A stretch of 64,000 nucleotides of DNA from Bacteroidota bacterium (GTDB lineage Bacteria; Bacteroidota; Bacteroidia; B-17B0; Aurantibacillaceae). Positions 46,954 through 55,695 of this stretch are shown in pieces. The translations under genes and the position numbers were made by a program. The notes beneath the pieces were generated by a model. It saw nothing but the letters and a program-made list of their open reading frames with translations, was not told where the DNA came from and ran no database searches. Location: assembly GCA_947450025.1 (NCBI GenBank), contig CANFTW010000006.1, forward strand, positions 158,492 to 222,491. Reading direction: 5' to 3'. The stretch's first letter is position 1. Every line of letters begins with the position of its first letter.

Positions 46954-48207
46954 ATGTCTCTTCAACAATCTTTTCAAATACTTAAGCATAAAGAATTTAG
47001 ATTATTTGTGATGGCTCGTTTTTTTTTGACACTGGCTGTCCAGATGCAAATGAGCACCATTAATTTGCAAATTTATTATGAGTATACGAAAGAAGAATTT
47101 GTTTTAGGGATGATAGGATTAACTGAAGCTATGCCTTTTATTGCAACTTCTTTTTTTTCAGGTCATATTGCTGATATCATTAGTCGAAGAAAAATTTTAT
47201 TGATTGGAAGTATTGCTTTATTAGGTGGTTCATTGTTTTTATTAGGATTCAGCAATTCTTTATTTTCATGGATACAAGGGTTTGGCATGTATGCGTTATT
47301 CGGGGTAGTCTTTATTTTTGGAATTATCAGATCATTTTTAGCAGTTAGTATGCATCCTTTTATGAGTCAGATTATTCCAAGAGAATTATACACGCAATCT
47401 GCTACCTGGAATAGTACCGCTTGGCATATTGGTTCTATTTTAGGCCCTGTTTTAGCTGGATTAATGTACGGTTATCATCATTCCCTGCACGCCAATTGGT
47501 GTTATGGTTTAACTTGTATTTTATTTATTTGTGCTTTTACGTGTTTTGCTTTAATCAAATCTAAACCTGTTCCTGTTAAAACAAAAGAAGAAACTTTTTT
47601 AGAAAGTATGACGGTTGGCGTAAAATTCGTTTTTAAAAATAAATTAGTATTAAGTGCCTTATCACTTGATTTATTTGCTGTTTTATTTGGTGGGGCAGTT
47701 GCTTTAGTACCTGCTTTTACTGATAAAATTTTACATCTTGGCCCAGAAGCCTATGGCTTATTACGCACGGCCCCAGCGATTGGAGCAGTATTAATGGCAT
47801 TTTACATGGCAGTGTATCCTCCAGCAAAAAATGCAGGTATAAGTTTATTACTAGGTGTTGCCGCTTTTGGATTATTTACGATCTTTTTTGCTTGGAGTAC
47901 AAATTATTGGCTAGCTTTTTTCATGCTATTAATGACTGGCGCATTTGATAATATTAGCGTGGTGGTTAGACATAGCATTTTGCAATTAAGTACTCCAGAT
48001 GAAATGAGAGGAAGGGTGGCTGCTGTAAATAGTATTTTTATTGGCAGTAGTAATGAAATAGGCGCTTTTGAATCTGGGGTGGCTGCCAAACTTTTAGGAT
48101 TAGTGCCTTCCATTGCCTTTGGAGGAGTCATGACTATTTTGGTTGTTTTAGGAGTTAATAAATTAAATCCTGATTTAAAAAAATTAGATATTTCTAAATT
48201 AGAATAG
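46954..48207 (+). CDS. Major facilitator superfamily transporter, MFS_3/EntS-like
   Basis: The 417-aa protein has about 12 predicted transmembrane helices in two halves around a cytoplasmic loop at residues 208-220 (KSKPVPVKTKEETF). SGHIADIISRRKILLIG between helices 2 and 3 is the MFS motif A. STPDEMRGRVAAVNSIFIGSSNEIGAFESG is typical of the MFS_3/EntS-like drug or siderophore exporter subgroup. The substrate is not known. The TAG stop shares a base with the GTG start of the next gene, so the two are translationally coupled. Confidence 0.9.
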   Translation: MSLQQSFQILKHKEFRLFVMARFFLTLAVQMQMSTINLQIYYEYTKEEFVLGMIGLTEAMPFIATSFFSGHIADIISRRKILLIGSIALLGGSLFLLGFSNSLFSWIQGFGMYALFGVVFIFGIIRSFLAVSMHPFMSQIIPRELYTQSATWNSTAWHIGSILGPVLAGLMYGYHHSLHANWCYGLTCILFICAFTCFALIKSKPVPVKTKEETFLESMTVGVKFVFKNKLVLSALSLDLFAVLFGGAVALVPAFTDKILHLGPEAYGLLRTAPAIGAVLMAFYMAVYPPAKNAGISLLLGVAAFGLFTIFFAWSTNYWLAFFMLLMTGAFDNISVVVRHSILQLSTPDEMRGRVAAVNSIFIGSSNEIGAFESGVAAKLLGLVPSIAFGGVMTILVVLGVNKLNPDLKKLDISKLE

Positions 48208-48986
48208 TGAAATTAGTTTTGACTTATATAAAAGAGTTATTGGATGAAAAATATTTTCAATTTAATAACACGTCTTTTATTGAAACTGATCCAATTTCAA
48301 TACCACATCAATTTTCGAAAAAAGAAGATATCGAAATTTCTTCGTTGTTGATTGCTACCATTGCCTGGGGACAAAGAATATCCATAATTAATAACGGAAA
48401 TAAACTCATGAAATTGATGAATGATGAACCTCATGATTTTATTTTAAATTTTTCTAAAAAAGATTCTGCTCGTTTTCAGTCATTTGTCCATCGCACATTT
48501 AATTCAAATGATTGTTTATTTTTTTTAAATTCTTTAAGGAATATTTATATCAATCATGGTGGATTAGAAAATGCATTTTCATCAAAATTATCTAAAAAAG
48601 ATAGCGATGTAAAAAATGCTATTACTCATTTTAGAGAATTGTTTCTCAGTATACCACATGAGCATCATGTTGAAAAGCATCTGTCAAATCCTTCAGCAAA
48701 ATCAAGCGCAAAACGATTATGTATGTTTTTGAGATGGATGGTAAGAAAGGATAATCATGGTGTTGATTTTGGAATTTGGAAAGCAATTAAGTCAAATCAG
48801 TTGTGTTTGCCATTAGATGTTCATACTGGAAACGTGAGTCGTAAATTAGGACTTCTTTCTCGAACCCAAAACGATTGGCAAGCAGTTGAAGAAATAACGT
48901 CTGTGTTAAGAAAATTTGACAGTACTGATCCTATTAAATATGATTTTGCACTTTTTGGATTAGGTGCCTTTGAAGGGTTTAAATAG
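48207..48986 (+). CDS. TIGR02757 family protein (DUF2400)
   Basis: The 259-aa protein is recognised by SSLLIATIAWGQRISIINNGNKLM, and by AKRLCMFLRWMVRKDNHGVDFGIW and the LDVHTGNVSRKLGL segment near the C-terminus, which has the look of a helix-hairpin-helix DNA-glycosylase fold. I recall this as TIGR02757/DUF2400, common in Bacteroidota, function unknown. It starts with GTG overlapping the stop of the MFS gene by one base, so expression is coupled. The 3' end is 6 bp from the convergent PorE-like gene. Confidence 0.9.
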   Translation: MKLVLTYIKELLDEKYFQFNNTSFIETDPISIPHQFSKKEDIEISSLLIATIAWGQRISIINNGNKLMKLMNDEPHDFILNFSKKDSARFQSFVHRTFNSNDCLFFLNSLRNIYINHGGLENAFSSKLSKKDSDVKNAITHFRELFLSIPHEHHVEKHLSNPSAKSSAKRLCMFLRWMVRKDNHGVDFGIWKAIKSNQLCLPLDVHTGNVSRKLGLLSRTQNDWQAVEEITSVLRKFDSTDPIKYDFALFGLGAFEGFK

Positions 48987-48992
48987 TATAAA

Positions 48993-51032
48993 TTATTTAC
49001 TTTCCTTTTTCTTGAAAATAACAAACTCAACCCTTCTGTTTTCAGCATTTTTTGAGTCATCGCAAGTTACCCCTTCTGCACATTCATTGATGATAAATTG
49101 TTCTCCTTTTCCAATAACATTTTCAATTTGACGAGGGTTTAATCCTTTATTAATTAAGTATTTTTTTACGTGCTCAGCCCGTATCTTAGATAGTTTTAAA
49201 TTATAGGCATCTGAACCTCTGCTATCTGCAAAACCATAAATAAGTATGGACAGTTCTGGGTGATTTTTTAAAATAACAACATTGTCATTTAATATAGTTT
49301 TATCATCTATGTCTATATTTGATTTATTTAAATCAAAGTGAATAGGCGTTTCATTTAATCTCAAATTTTTTAACTCTGATTTATTTAGGTAAGACACTGC
49401 TAATTGTTGATCATATGCATTTTTAATAGGTTCTGGCTGACAAACAAGAACTTCTTCTTTAGGTTTTTGGTATTTCGCATAATTACATAAAACGATAGGC
49501 TCAATACAAGTATCACATCCAAAGATTGCTTTAACATATACCGAATCTCCAACATCAGTATTTGATACTATTTTTGAGAATTCACTCGTGTTGTTGGTTA
49601 ATGATGTTTGATTAAATTGCCATTGGTAATGAATAGCTTTGTAGGTGTCGGATATTGATGATGTAAAGCTTACTAAATTGGTTTCTTTGTTTATTAGTTT
49701 TGAGTTTACTGTTAGTAAATCATTATTTTTTTCAGGACATGTTTTGTTAAAAGTGTTGAGGTAGGTTATTTTATAAATGTCCATATCACCATATCCACCA
49801 AGCCTAAAAGAAGCCAAATAACCAAAATCATTATTATTGGATTGAACTAGAAATATATCATTACCTGGCGAATTAATTGGTTGTTTTAAGTTCTCAGGTG
49901 CCGACCATTTTCCATCGATGAGATTGCTTTTATATATATCGTAATTACCAAAGCCATCATGCCCTTTTGATGAAAAGTATAATGTTTTGCCATCATCAGA
50001 TAGATAGGGTGCATCTTCATCAAACGGAGTATTAATTGTTTTTCCTAAATTTTCTGGATCACTCCATTCTCCATTTGAACTTTTAGTTGTTTTATAAATA
50101 TCTAATCCACCATTCCCTTTTTCATCTTCGCTAGTAAAAAGAAGTGTATTGCCGTCCTTACTAATGCAGGCATGGTTTTGATAAAAATCCATGTTTACAT
50201 TTTTTGATAAGGCAATAACTGTTTTTTTATGATTTGCATCTTCAGTGATTTCATGAATTTTGTTATTTAAAAAAACAAACATTGTTTTGCCATCACTGGA
50301 TGCAGAAACAATGGAGATATGTTTTTTATTTGAATTTGTTTTTAATGAACTATTAGTTAAGTCATATATTTTTACGACTTGAGGTCTACCATTAATTAAT
50401 TGGCTGATATAGATATTTTCAAAATATTTTCCATCAATTTTACTTTTCCCTTCTTTATTTGAATCTTTCCTCCTTGACGTAAATAGTAATTCATTTTCAT
50501 TAATAAGCACCGGCACATATTCCGGCATTGGTGTATTAATTTGTGACCCTATGTTTGCCACATACTTCATACTGTCTATGGTGTTAAGATGATTTTTTGC
50601 GTAGATACAATCATTTATCCGTTTCTCTATATTCTTTGTTGTATAGGTTTCCTGTATTTTATCTTTAGCGATTTTTGCGGCTAATTTTGTATATAATTCT
50701 TGTGCTTTAGTGAATTCTTTATGATAATTATAGCATACTGCTAAAGCATAAACTAAATCAGGCGTCGTGTTTTCTATATCTTGAGAGTAGGCCGTTTGTA
50801 AATAGGGAAGAGCCTCTTCATACTTATTCTTAAATTCACAAAGTATAAAACCTAGTCCGAAGTTGGCTTCAAAATTTTTCGCATCAATAGCATAGGCTTT
50901 ATGAAAATTGTCGAAAGCGATGTCTATTTTATTATTATCAAATGCTTTATTTGCCTTTCTTAGATAGGATTTTATTTGAGCAGAATAGACTAAAGAACTA
51001 AGTATAAAAATAAATGTGATGATTTTTTTCAT
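48993..51032 (-). CDS. TPR / beta-propeller (PD40) / OmpA-domain protein, PorE-like
   Basis: The 679-aa protein has a signal peptide (about 1-18, ending LVYS-A) and two to three TPR repeats (about 20-125). A beta-propeller of WD40-like PD40 repeats follows (about 160-410, with GGLDIYKTTKSSNGEWSDPE, DGKTLYFSSKGHDGFGNYDI and GYGDMDIYKI). A short Cys-containing region comes next, then an OmpA peptidoglycan-binding domain (about 565-679: ILIYGFADSRGSDAYNLKLS, ENRRVEFVI). This order resembles PorE of the type IX secretion system, which anchors it to peptidoglycan, but the carboxypeptidase-regulatory-like domain of PorE is not clear here and no lipobox is seen. Many Bacteroidota have several such proteins. 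Confidence 0.85.
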   Translation of the reverse strand: MKKIITFIFILSSLVYSAQIKSYLRKANKAFDNNKIDIAFDNFHKAYAIDAKNFEANFGLGFILCEFKNKYEEALPYLQTAYSQDIENTTPDLVYALAVCYNYHKEFTKAQELYTKLAAKIAKDKIQETYTTKNIEKRINDCIYAKNHLNTIDSMKYVANIGSQINTPMPEYVPVLINENELLFTSRRKDSNKEGKSKIDGKYFENIYISQLINGRPQVVKIYDLTNSSLKTNSNKKHISIVSASSDGKTMFVFLNNKIHEITEDANHKKTVIALSKNVNMDFYQNHACISKDGNTLLFTSEDEKGNGGLDIYKTTKSSNGEWSDPENLGKTINTPFDEDAPYLSDDGKTLYFSSKGHDGFGNYDIYKSNLIDGKWSAPENLKQPINSPGNDIFLVQSNNNDFGYLASFRLGGYGDMDIYKITYLNTFNKTCPEKNNDLLTVNSKLINKETNLVSFTSSISDTYKAIHYQWQFNQTSLTNNTSEFSKIVSNTDVGDSVYVKAIFGCDTCIEPIVLCNYAKYQKPKEEVLVCQPEPIKNAYDQQLAVSYLNKSELKNLRLNETPIHFDLNKSNIDIDDKTILNDNVVILKNHPELSILIYGFADSRGSDAYNLKLSKIRAEHVKKYLINKGLNPRQIENVIGKGEQFIINECAEGVTCDDSKNAENRRVEFVIFKKKESK

Positions 51033-51066
51033 AAAGAATTTTAATACATTATTGATACTATACTAT

Positions 51067-51074
51067 CAAATATA
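51067..51074 (-). promoter_or_regulatory. -7 element of the PorE-like gene
   Basis: The minus strand reads TATATTTG, an exact TAnnTTTG, 34 bp before the ATG. A TTTG occurs upstream (51093-51090), but with a spacer of only 15. Confidence 0.4.
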
Positions 51075-51122
51075 GCTAATAATTTATTTCAAATCCATGA
51101 AGGATGTGTAAAACAGAAAAAA

Positions 51123-52385
51123 TTAATTACCTAGTAAAGGCTTACTATCAATGGATTTAGAGTCAATGGCATCTCTTAATCCGTTACCAACTAGCATAAA
51201 TGCTAGTACCAATACCATAATTGAAACGCCGGGCACAAAAGCAAGATAGGCGGCATCAACTAAAACATACCCTCTGTGGGCGTTAATCATTTCTCCCCAA
51301 GAGGGGGTTGGAGGTTGGGCACCAATGCCTAAAAAACTTAAACCAGCCTCTGTTAAAATAGCAGAAGCGAAATTAGAAGCAGCTATAACAATAACAGGTC
51401 CCATAACGTTAGGTAAAATATGTCGTAAAATTATTCTCATATTTTTAAATCCTAAAGCGCGACCAGCTTCTACAAATTCTTTTTCTCGAATGCTTAAAAT
51501 TTGACCTCTAATTAATCTTGCAACATCTACCCACATCGTTAATCCAACCGCAATAAAAACTTGAAGAATTCCTTTTCCTAAAACTAATGTAATCGCAATC
51601 ACTAATAATAATGTTGGAATAGACCAAACAACATTTATTAGCCACATAATAACATCGTCAATCCACCCTCTATAATAACCTGCTATGGCACCAAGTAAAA
51701 TGCCAATTACAATAGAGATGATCACTGATATAAATCCAACGGATAATGAAATTCTAGTGCCAATCATTAATCGACTTAATAAGTCTCTTCCAGCTAAATC
51801 TGTTCCTAAAATATAGTGTCTATCTTTGATATGTTGTTGTTGGATTGTTTTTTGCAAATCACTCACGCTAAGTTTTAATTTCTCTCCTGTACTTAATTGA
51901 TAAAACTCAATTTTGTTGGTAAGGGTGTCATTTTTTATAGGATAATTGTTATTAATGTCATAAACAACGTCTGCTAAATTGTAGGCAACTTTATTTCCGT
52001 TATTGTTGGGTTCATTACCTGTATATTCTTCAATGATGATATCAAAACCTTTGAAAGAGTAAGAATATGCTGGCAGATAGGTGAAATCACTAACCTCACC
52101 AAAAATCATTTTGTTAAACCAATTTTCTTTATGGGTTAATTCATTTTTTCTAGCTAATAACATTTGGGCTTTAAATCCAGGTTTTTTAATATGTAACTCT
52201 GGCTTCTGATCATTAGCAAATGGAGATGAATCGGGAGTTATTAAAAAACCTAATATAGAAATACTTGATGATGCAATGATTAGAAATAAACCAAACATTG
52301 CTAACTTGTTTCGTTTAAAGCGACGCCATGTTTGAACAGAAAGTGATTCTGATATATAGTCTGTATGTTTCTTTTTGAATAACAA
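51123..52385 (-). CDS. DppC/OppC-type ABC transporter permease with a large periplasmic insertion
   Basis: The 420-aa inner-membrane permease starts with an OppC_N helix (about 27-49). The binding-protein-dependent transport domain covers about 205-400 with six helices, and the EAA loop EAGRALGFKNMRIILRHILPN contacts the ATPase. Between the first and second helices lies a 150-residue periplasmic segment (about 50-195), much longer than in classical DppC (whole protein about 300 aa). No DppB, DppD/F or binding-protein gene is nearby, so the rest of the transporter must be encoded elsewhere. It follows the glycosyltransferase with no spacer (52386/52385). Confidence 0.9.
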   Translation of the reverse strand: MLFKKKHTDYISESLSVQTWRRFKRNKLAMFGLFLIIASSSISILGFLITPDSSPFANDQKPELHIKKPGFKAQMLLARKNELTHKENWFNKMIFGEVSDFTYLPAYSYSFKGFDIIIEEYTGNEPNNNGNKVAYNLADVVYDINNNYPIKNDTLTNKIEFYQLSTGEKLKLSVSDLQKTIQQQHIKDRHYILGTDLAGRDLLSRLMIGTRISLSVGFISVIISIVIGILLGAIAGYYRGWIDDVIMWLINVVWSIPTLLLVIAITLVLGKGILQVFIAVGLTMWVDVARLIRGQILSIREKEFVEAGRALGFKNMRIILRHILPNVMGPVIVIAASNFASAILTEAGLSFLGIGAQPPTPSWGEMINAHRGYVLVDAAYLAFVPGVSIMVLVLAFMLVGNGLRDAIDSKSIDSKPLLGN

Positions 52386-53522
52386 TTAGTTCGTTTTTTG
52401 TTCTTTCCAATAGGGTTTGTAAAACATCGACAGAACTCCAATCGTTAAAGCATATAACCAATATATACTTTCAAAGGGAATTAGCCACCAGATGTATTTT
52501 AAGCGCCCTAAAAAATCTGAAGCTAAAAATAGCAACAAAAAATCAAAAACAACCTTTGCTAATGCAAAAATTAATAAATAAGGCAATATTATAGAGTTTT
52601 TAACCAATGCAACCAATAATGCCAAGAAAACAAGGTTGGTTAATATTGTAATAAATCCAATCAGTAAATTTAATTGATTTTTATTTGATTTTGCCTTTGA
52701 GGCCCATCTTAAACGTTGATTTATAAATGAAGATATTGTCAAAGTAGGGTTTGTTTTAACAATAAGTTCTCTGGAAAAATAATAATGAATACCATTAGGA
52801 TTTAATTTTTTAATATCTTCTAAAATAAATACATCTTCGCCCGACGAAATATGAATATGCGAGGTATATCCAGATACCTGCTCATACGCTTTTTTGGTAA
52901 ATGCCAAATTTGCTCCATTACACATAAATCCTTTTTTTACGCCGGCAAAGCCTGCTGTAATGCCAGTTAATGCAAGGTTTTCTGTTATCTGAAAGGCAGG
53001 TAAAGCACCAGAATGACTTTTAAAGTCTATAGGCATGATTAATAGATTTGGTTGATGGAGATTAAAATAATTAGAAATCGTTAGTAACCAGTTTTGATGC
53101 CTATTTACAACATCTGCATCGGTGGTAACAATGATGTCGCCTTTGGCTTCTTTAATAGCCCAAGCAATACTCTTCTTTTTTCCTTGAGGCTCTTTTTGTT
53201 TTAAAATTTTATAGGATATATTAGAATTTTCTAGAATGTTCGTCGCTTTTTGAAGCGTATGATCCGACGAAAAATCATCTACTAAAATGAATTCAAAATA
53301 GGTTCTAGAAAAATTTTGTTTTATAATTTCATAAAGGAATTCTTCTATATGCAAAGACTCATTTCTAGCTGAAACAACAATAGAAATAAAGGATGTTGGT
53401 GTTTCGTGTAAAGGTGCGATAGGATTAACTAATCTTAATTTATTAAAGCCAATAATGGCTAGCGTTATGATGATTCCATACGCAATAATAGCAAAAGCAA
53501 ATATGTACAATTCAATGAGCAT
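52386..53522 (-). CDS. Membrane glycosyltransferase family 2
   Basis: The 378-aa protein has one N-terminal transmembrane helix and a GT-A domain with SIVVSARNESLHIEEFL, ILVDDFSSDHT, VTTDADVVNRHQNW and the QRLRWASKAKS (Q-x-x-R-W) motif typical of processive or membrane-bound GT2 enzymes. Three helices close the C-terminus. It probably works on a polyprenyl or glycolipid substrate at the inner membrane. I start it at ATG 53522; a longer reading to a TTG at 53570 would lie inside the upstream gene. The overlap with that gene is 11 bp. Confidence 0.88.
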   Translation of the reverse strand: MLIELYIFAFAIIAYGIIITLAIIGFNKLRLVNPIAPLHETPTSFISIVVSARNESLHIEEFLYEIIKQNFSRTYFEFILVDDFSSDHTLQKATNILENSNISYKILKQKEPQGKKKSIAWAIKEAKGDIIVTTDADVVNRHQNWLLTISNYFNLHQPNLLIMPIDFKSHSGALPAFQITENLALTGITAGFAGVKKGFMCNGANLAFTKKAYEQVSGYTSHIHISSGEDVFILEDIKKLNPNGIHYYFSRELIVKTNPTLTISSFINQRLRWASKAKSNKNQLNLLIGFITILTNLVFLALLVALVKNSIILPYLLIFALAKVVFDFLLLFLASDFLGRLKYIWWLIPFESIYWLYALTIGVLSMFYKPYWKEQKTN

Positions 53523-54474
53523 TTGCTGTTTTAAAATCAATTTTTTCTCGCAAAATAATGATGTATCCAATTATGCTTGGAATAATGACATTGATAATCC
53601 AAACAAATGTTGATGATAATACGATGGTAATCGTATTATCCTGCGCATGACTAAACACAAACAAAGCAATAGCGGCTCTAATAGCAGGCTCAATCACACT
53701 GATCATTGGAATTAAACTCGTTAACATAAAGTATGCTGCTATACTCATAATTACATCAGATGCTATGTTTTGAGGAGATAAAACATTATATATTAAATAG
53801 AATTGGCTTGTAAATACCAGGTATCTAATAATGGATAATAATACTAGTTTTAAAATGAGTGTTTTTGAAAAATGAATATGTTGCGTCTCATTCATGTTTT
53901 TAAACCATTTTATAAATCCTAATTTTTTTTGAATAAAGGATACATTTAAAATGGACCAACAAAAAAATAAAATGAGGGCTATCCCTCCTGCAATGATGAA
54001 ATAAATAAATTGAGAGGACGTATTGGTTTGATTTATTTTATAAGCAATTGCAATGACTCCCATTGTCACCGTAATCAACATTTGAAACATGCCATTGATA
54101 AAATGTAATACTGTAATACTGGGTCTATTGCTTGGTGTAAAGAAATATATTTTTGCTAAAAACTCCATCGCTCTTCCAGGCGCAAGATTGCCAATACATA
54201 TACCTGAAAATACTGATTTTAAGCTAGTTTTATAGGAAACATATTCAATTTGTTTGGTAATGGATTTCCATTTATAGCTCTCAATCCCCCAATTCATGGG
54301 CATTAAACAGAGTGCTATAAATAGGGTGATATACATGCTTGGTTCTTTAAACCAATAGATGCATTGTTCTTTGAGTTCTGGAATTTGATGAAGTCGCTGA
54401 TAGATTATCCAAAAACTAATAACACCTATTAGTAGTTTAATCAGAAAGCTTATTGTTTTTTTATGTATACTCAA
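53512..54474 (-). CDS. LPG-synthase-TM/UPF0104-like integral membrane protein (flippase-like)
   Basis: The 320-aa protein has about eight predicted transmembrane helices. GICIGNLAPGRAMEF near residue 92 corresponds to the N-x-x-P-G-R/G region of the lysyl-phosphatidylglycerol-synthase membrane domain (flippase-like) family; AAYFMLTSLIPMISVIEP follows. It probably moves or positions a lipid in the inner membrane. The start is a TTG: an in-frame TAA lies four codons upstream, and the first ATG (residue 47) would remove the first helices. It is the first gene of a run with a glycosyltransferase and a DppC-like permease, and it is divergent from ruvC. Confidence 0.75.
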   Translation of the reverse strand: MSIHKKTISFLIKLLIGVISFWIIYQRLHQIPELKEQCIYWFKEPSMYITLFIALCLMPMNWGIESYKWKSITKQIEYVSYKTSLKSVFSGICIGNLAPGRAMEFLAKIYFFTPSNRPSITVLHFINGMFQMLITVTMGVIAIAYKINQTNTSSQFIYFIIAGGIALILFFCWSILNVSFIQKKLGFIKWFKNMNETQHIHFSKTLILKLVLLSIIRYLVFTSQFYLIYNVLSPQNIASDVIMSIAAYFMLTSLIPMISVIEPAIRAAIALFVFSHAQDNTITIVLSSTFVWIINVIIPSIIGYIIILREKIDFKTANAH

Positions 54475-54508
54475 GACTTTGTTTTAAAACGCTTAAATTT
54501 ACACAATA

Positions 54509-55069
54509 ATGGCAATTAACGATAGAATTATATTAGGAATTGACCCTGGCACATTAGTGATGGGTTATGGAATAATACATGTTCAAAATAATAAATTATC
54601 ATTAGTTACCTTAGACGTGATTAAACTTGATAAATTAGATGAGCATGCCGATCGATTAAAAAAAATATTTGAGCGAGTGGTTGAATTGATTGGTGAATAT
54701 AAGCCTGATGAACTAGCCATTGAAGCGCCCTTTTTTGGTAAAAATGTTCAATCGATGTTAAAATTAGGTAGAGCTCAAGGCGTCGCTATTGCTGCAGCTT
54801 TGTCAAAAAATATTCCGATGACAGAGTACTCACCTAAGAAAATAAAAATGTCAATTACAGGTAATGGTAATGCTTCCAAAGAGCAAGTGGCAGCTATGCT
54901 CGAGAGTCTATTAAATTTTAAACACAACGATAAATATTTGGATGCTACGGATGCTTTAGGTGCTGCGGTATGTCATTATTTTCAAAATAAAACAGCTAGT
55001 TCAGGAACAAAAAAATCTTATTCTGGATGGGATGCTTTTATAAAAGATAATCCTAAAAGAAAAATTTAA
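54509..55069 (+). CDS. ruvC: Holliday junction endodeoxyribonuclease RuvC
   Basis: The 186-aa nuclease resolves Holliday junctions in the cytoplasm with RuvAB. The catalytic Asp is in LGIDPGTLVMGYGII (Asp12), Glu in AIEAPFFGKNVQS (near 72), and two Asp in ATDALGAAVCHYF near the C-terminus. The length is close to normal (170-190 aa), with an extra basic C-terminal tail (FIKDNPKRKI). Only a weak -7-like TAAATTTA (54494-54501) precedes the ATG. Confidence 0.96.
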   Translation: MAINDRIILGIDPGTLVMGYGIIHVQNNKLSLVTLDVIKLDKLDEHADRLKKIFERVVELIGEYKPDELAIEAPFFGKNVQSMLKLGRAQGVAIAAALSKNIPMTEYSPKKIKMSITGNGNASKEQVAAMLESLLNFKHNDKYLDATDALGAAVCHYFQNKTASSGTKKSYSGWDAFIKDNPKRKI

Positions 55070-55125
55070 AAGCTTTCATTGTCTTCAAATTGTTTCTTAT
55101 CTTTCTTTTTTATAAAAATGGACTT

Positions 55126-55623
55126 ATGGCAAAATCTAAAATTTCTAAACTCACAATAGTAACTGAACTTGAAGTTTATAATTCTATTAAAGATTTAGCA
55201 AAAAAAGACGCTGAATTGCTTCAAGAAGCGAGAAAAATTCTTAAAAATGCCTATGCTCCTTATTCAAATTTTCAGGTTGGAGCAGCACTTTTATTAGATA
55301 ATGGTAAAATTGTGACAGGAAATAATCAAGAAAATGCCGCCTATCCTAGTGGATTATGTGCTGAAAGGGTTGCTATTTTTTATGCAGGAGCCCAATATCC
55401 TGATGTGGCGGTAAAAACAATTGCTATAGCTGTAAAATCTAAAAATATCGTTATCAATGAACCTTTGTCTCCTTGTGGAGGATGTCGACAGGCCATTGCT
55501 GAGTATGAAAATAAGTTCGGAAAACCTATCAGAATCTTGATGTCAGGCGAAAAAGGCCAAATTTATATCGCTAAAAGCATCGAAAGTTTATTGCCATTGA
55601 TGTTTAGTAAAAAGTATCTCTAA
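55126..55623 (+). CDS. cdd: Cytidine deaminase
   Basis: The 165-aa enzyme deaminates cytidine and deoxycytidine to uridine. The zinc site is complete: CAER (Cys and catalytic Glu, near residue 76) and PCGGCRQAI (two Cys, near 114). AYAPYSNFQVGAAL and NQENAAYPSGLCAERVA are family motifs. It starts at ATG 55126; a longer reading would use a TTG at 55090. I recall cdd beside pdhA as a common Bacteroidota order, with porU/porV upstream; here ruvC is upstream instead. Confidence 0.95.
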   Translation: MAKSKISKLTIVTELEVYNSIKDLAKKDAELLQEARKILKNAYAPYSNFQVGAALLLDNGKIVTGNNQENAAYPSGLCAERVAIFYAGAQYPDVAVKTIAIAVKSKNIVINEPLSPCGGCRQAIAEYENKFGKPIRILMSGEKGQIYIAKSIESLLPLMFSKKYL

Positions 55624-55643
55624 TTCAAGCATGATTTAACGCT

Positions 55644-55672
55644 TTTGTATATCACATTTTCTCTTATTTTTG
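55644..55672 (+). promoter_or_regulatory. Promoter of pdhA
   Basis: TTTG at 55644-55647 and TATTTTTG at 55665-55672 match the Bacteroidota -33/-7 pair with a 17-base spacer. The pdhA ATG is 23 bp after the -7 element. Confidence 0.5.
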
Positions 55673-55695
55673 TATCCTATTAAATTGTAATTTCT

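Noticed and set aside
53523..53570. Longer start of the GT2 gene at a TTG
   Set aside because: It lies entirely in the upstream flippase-like gene and adds residues with no function, while ATG 53522 gives a normal transmembrane start.
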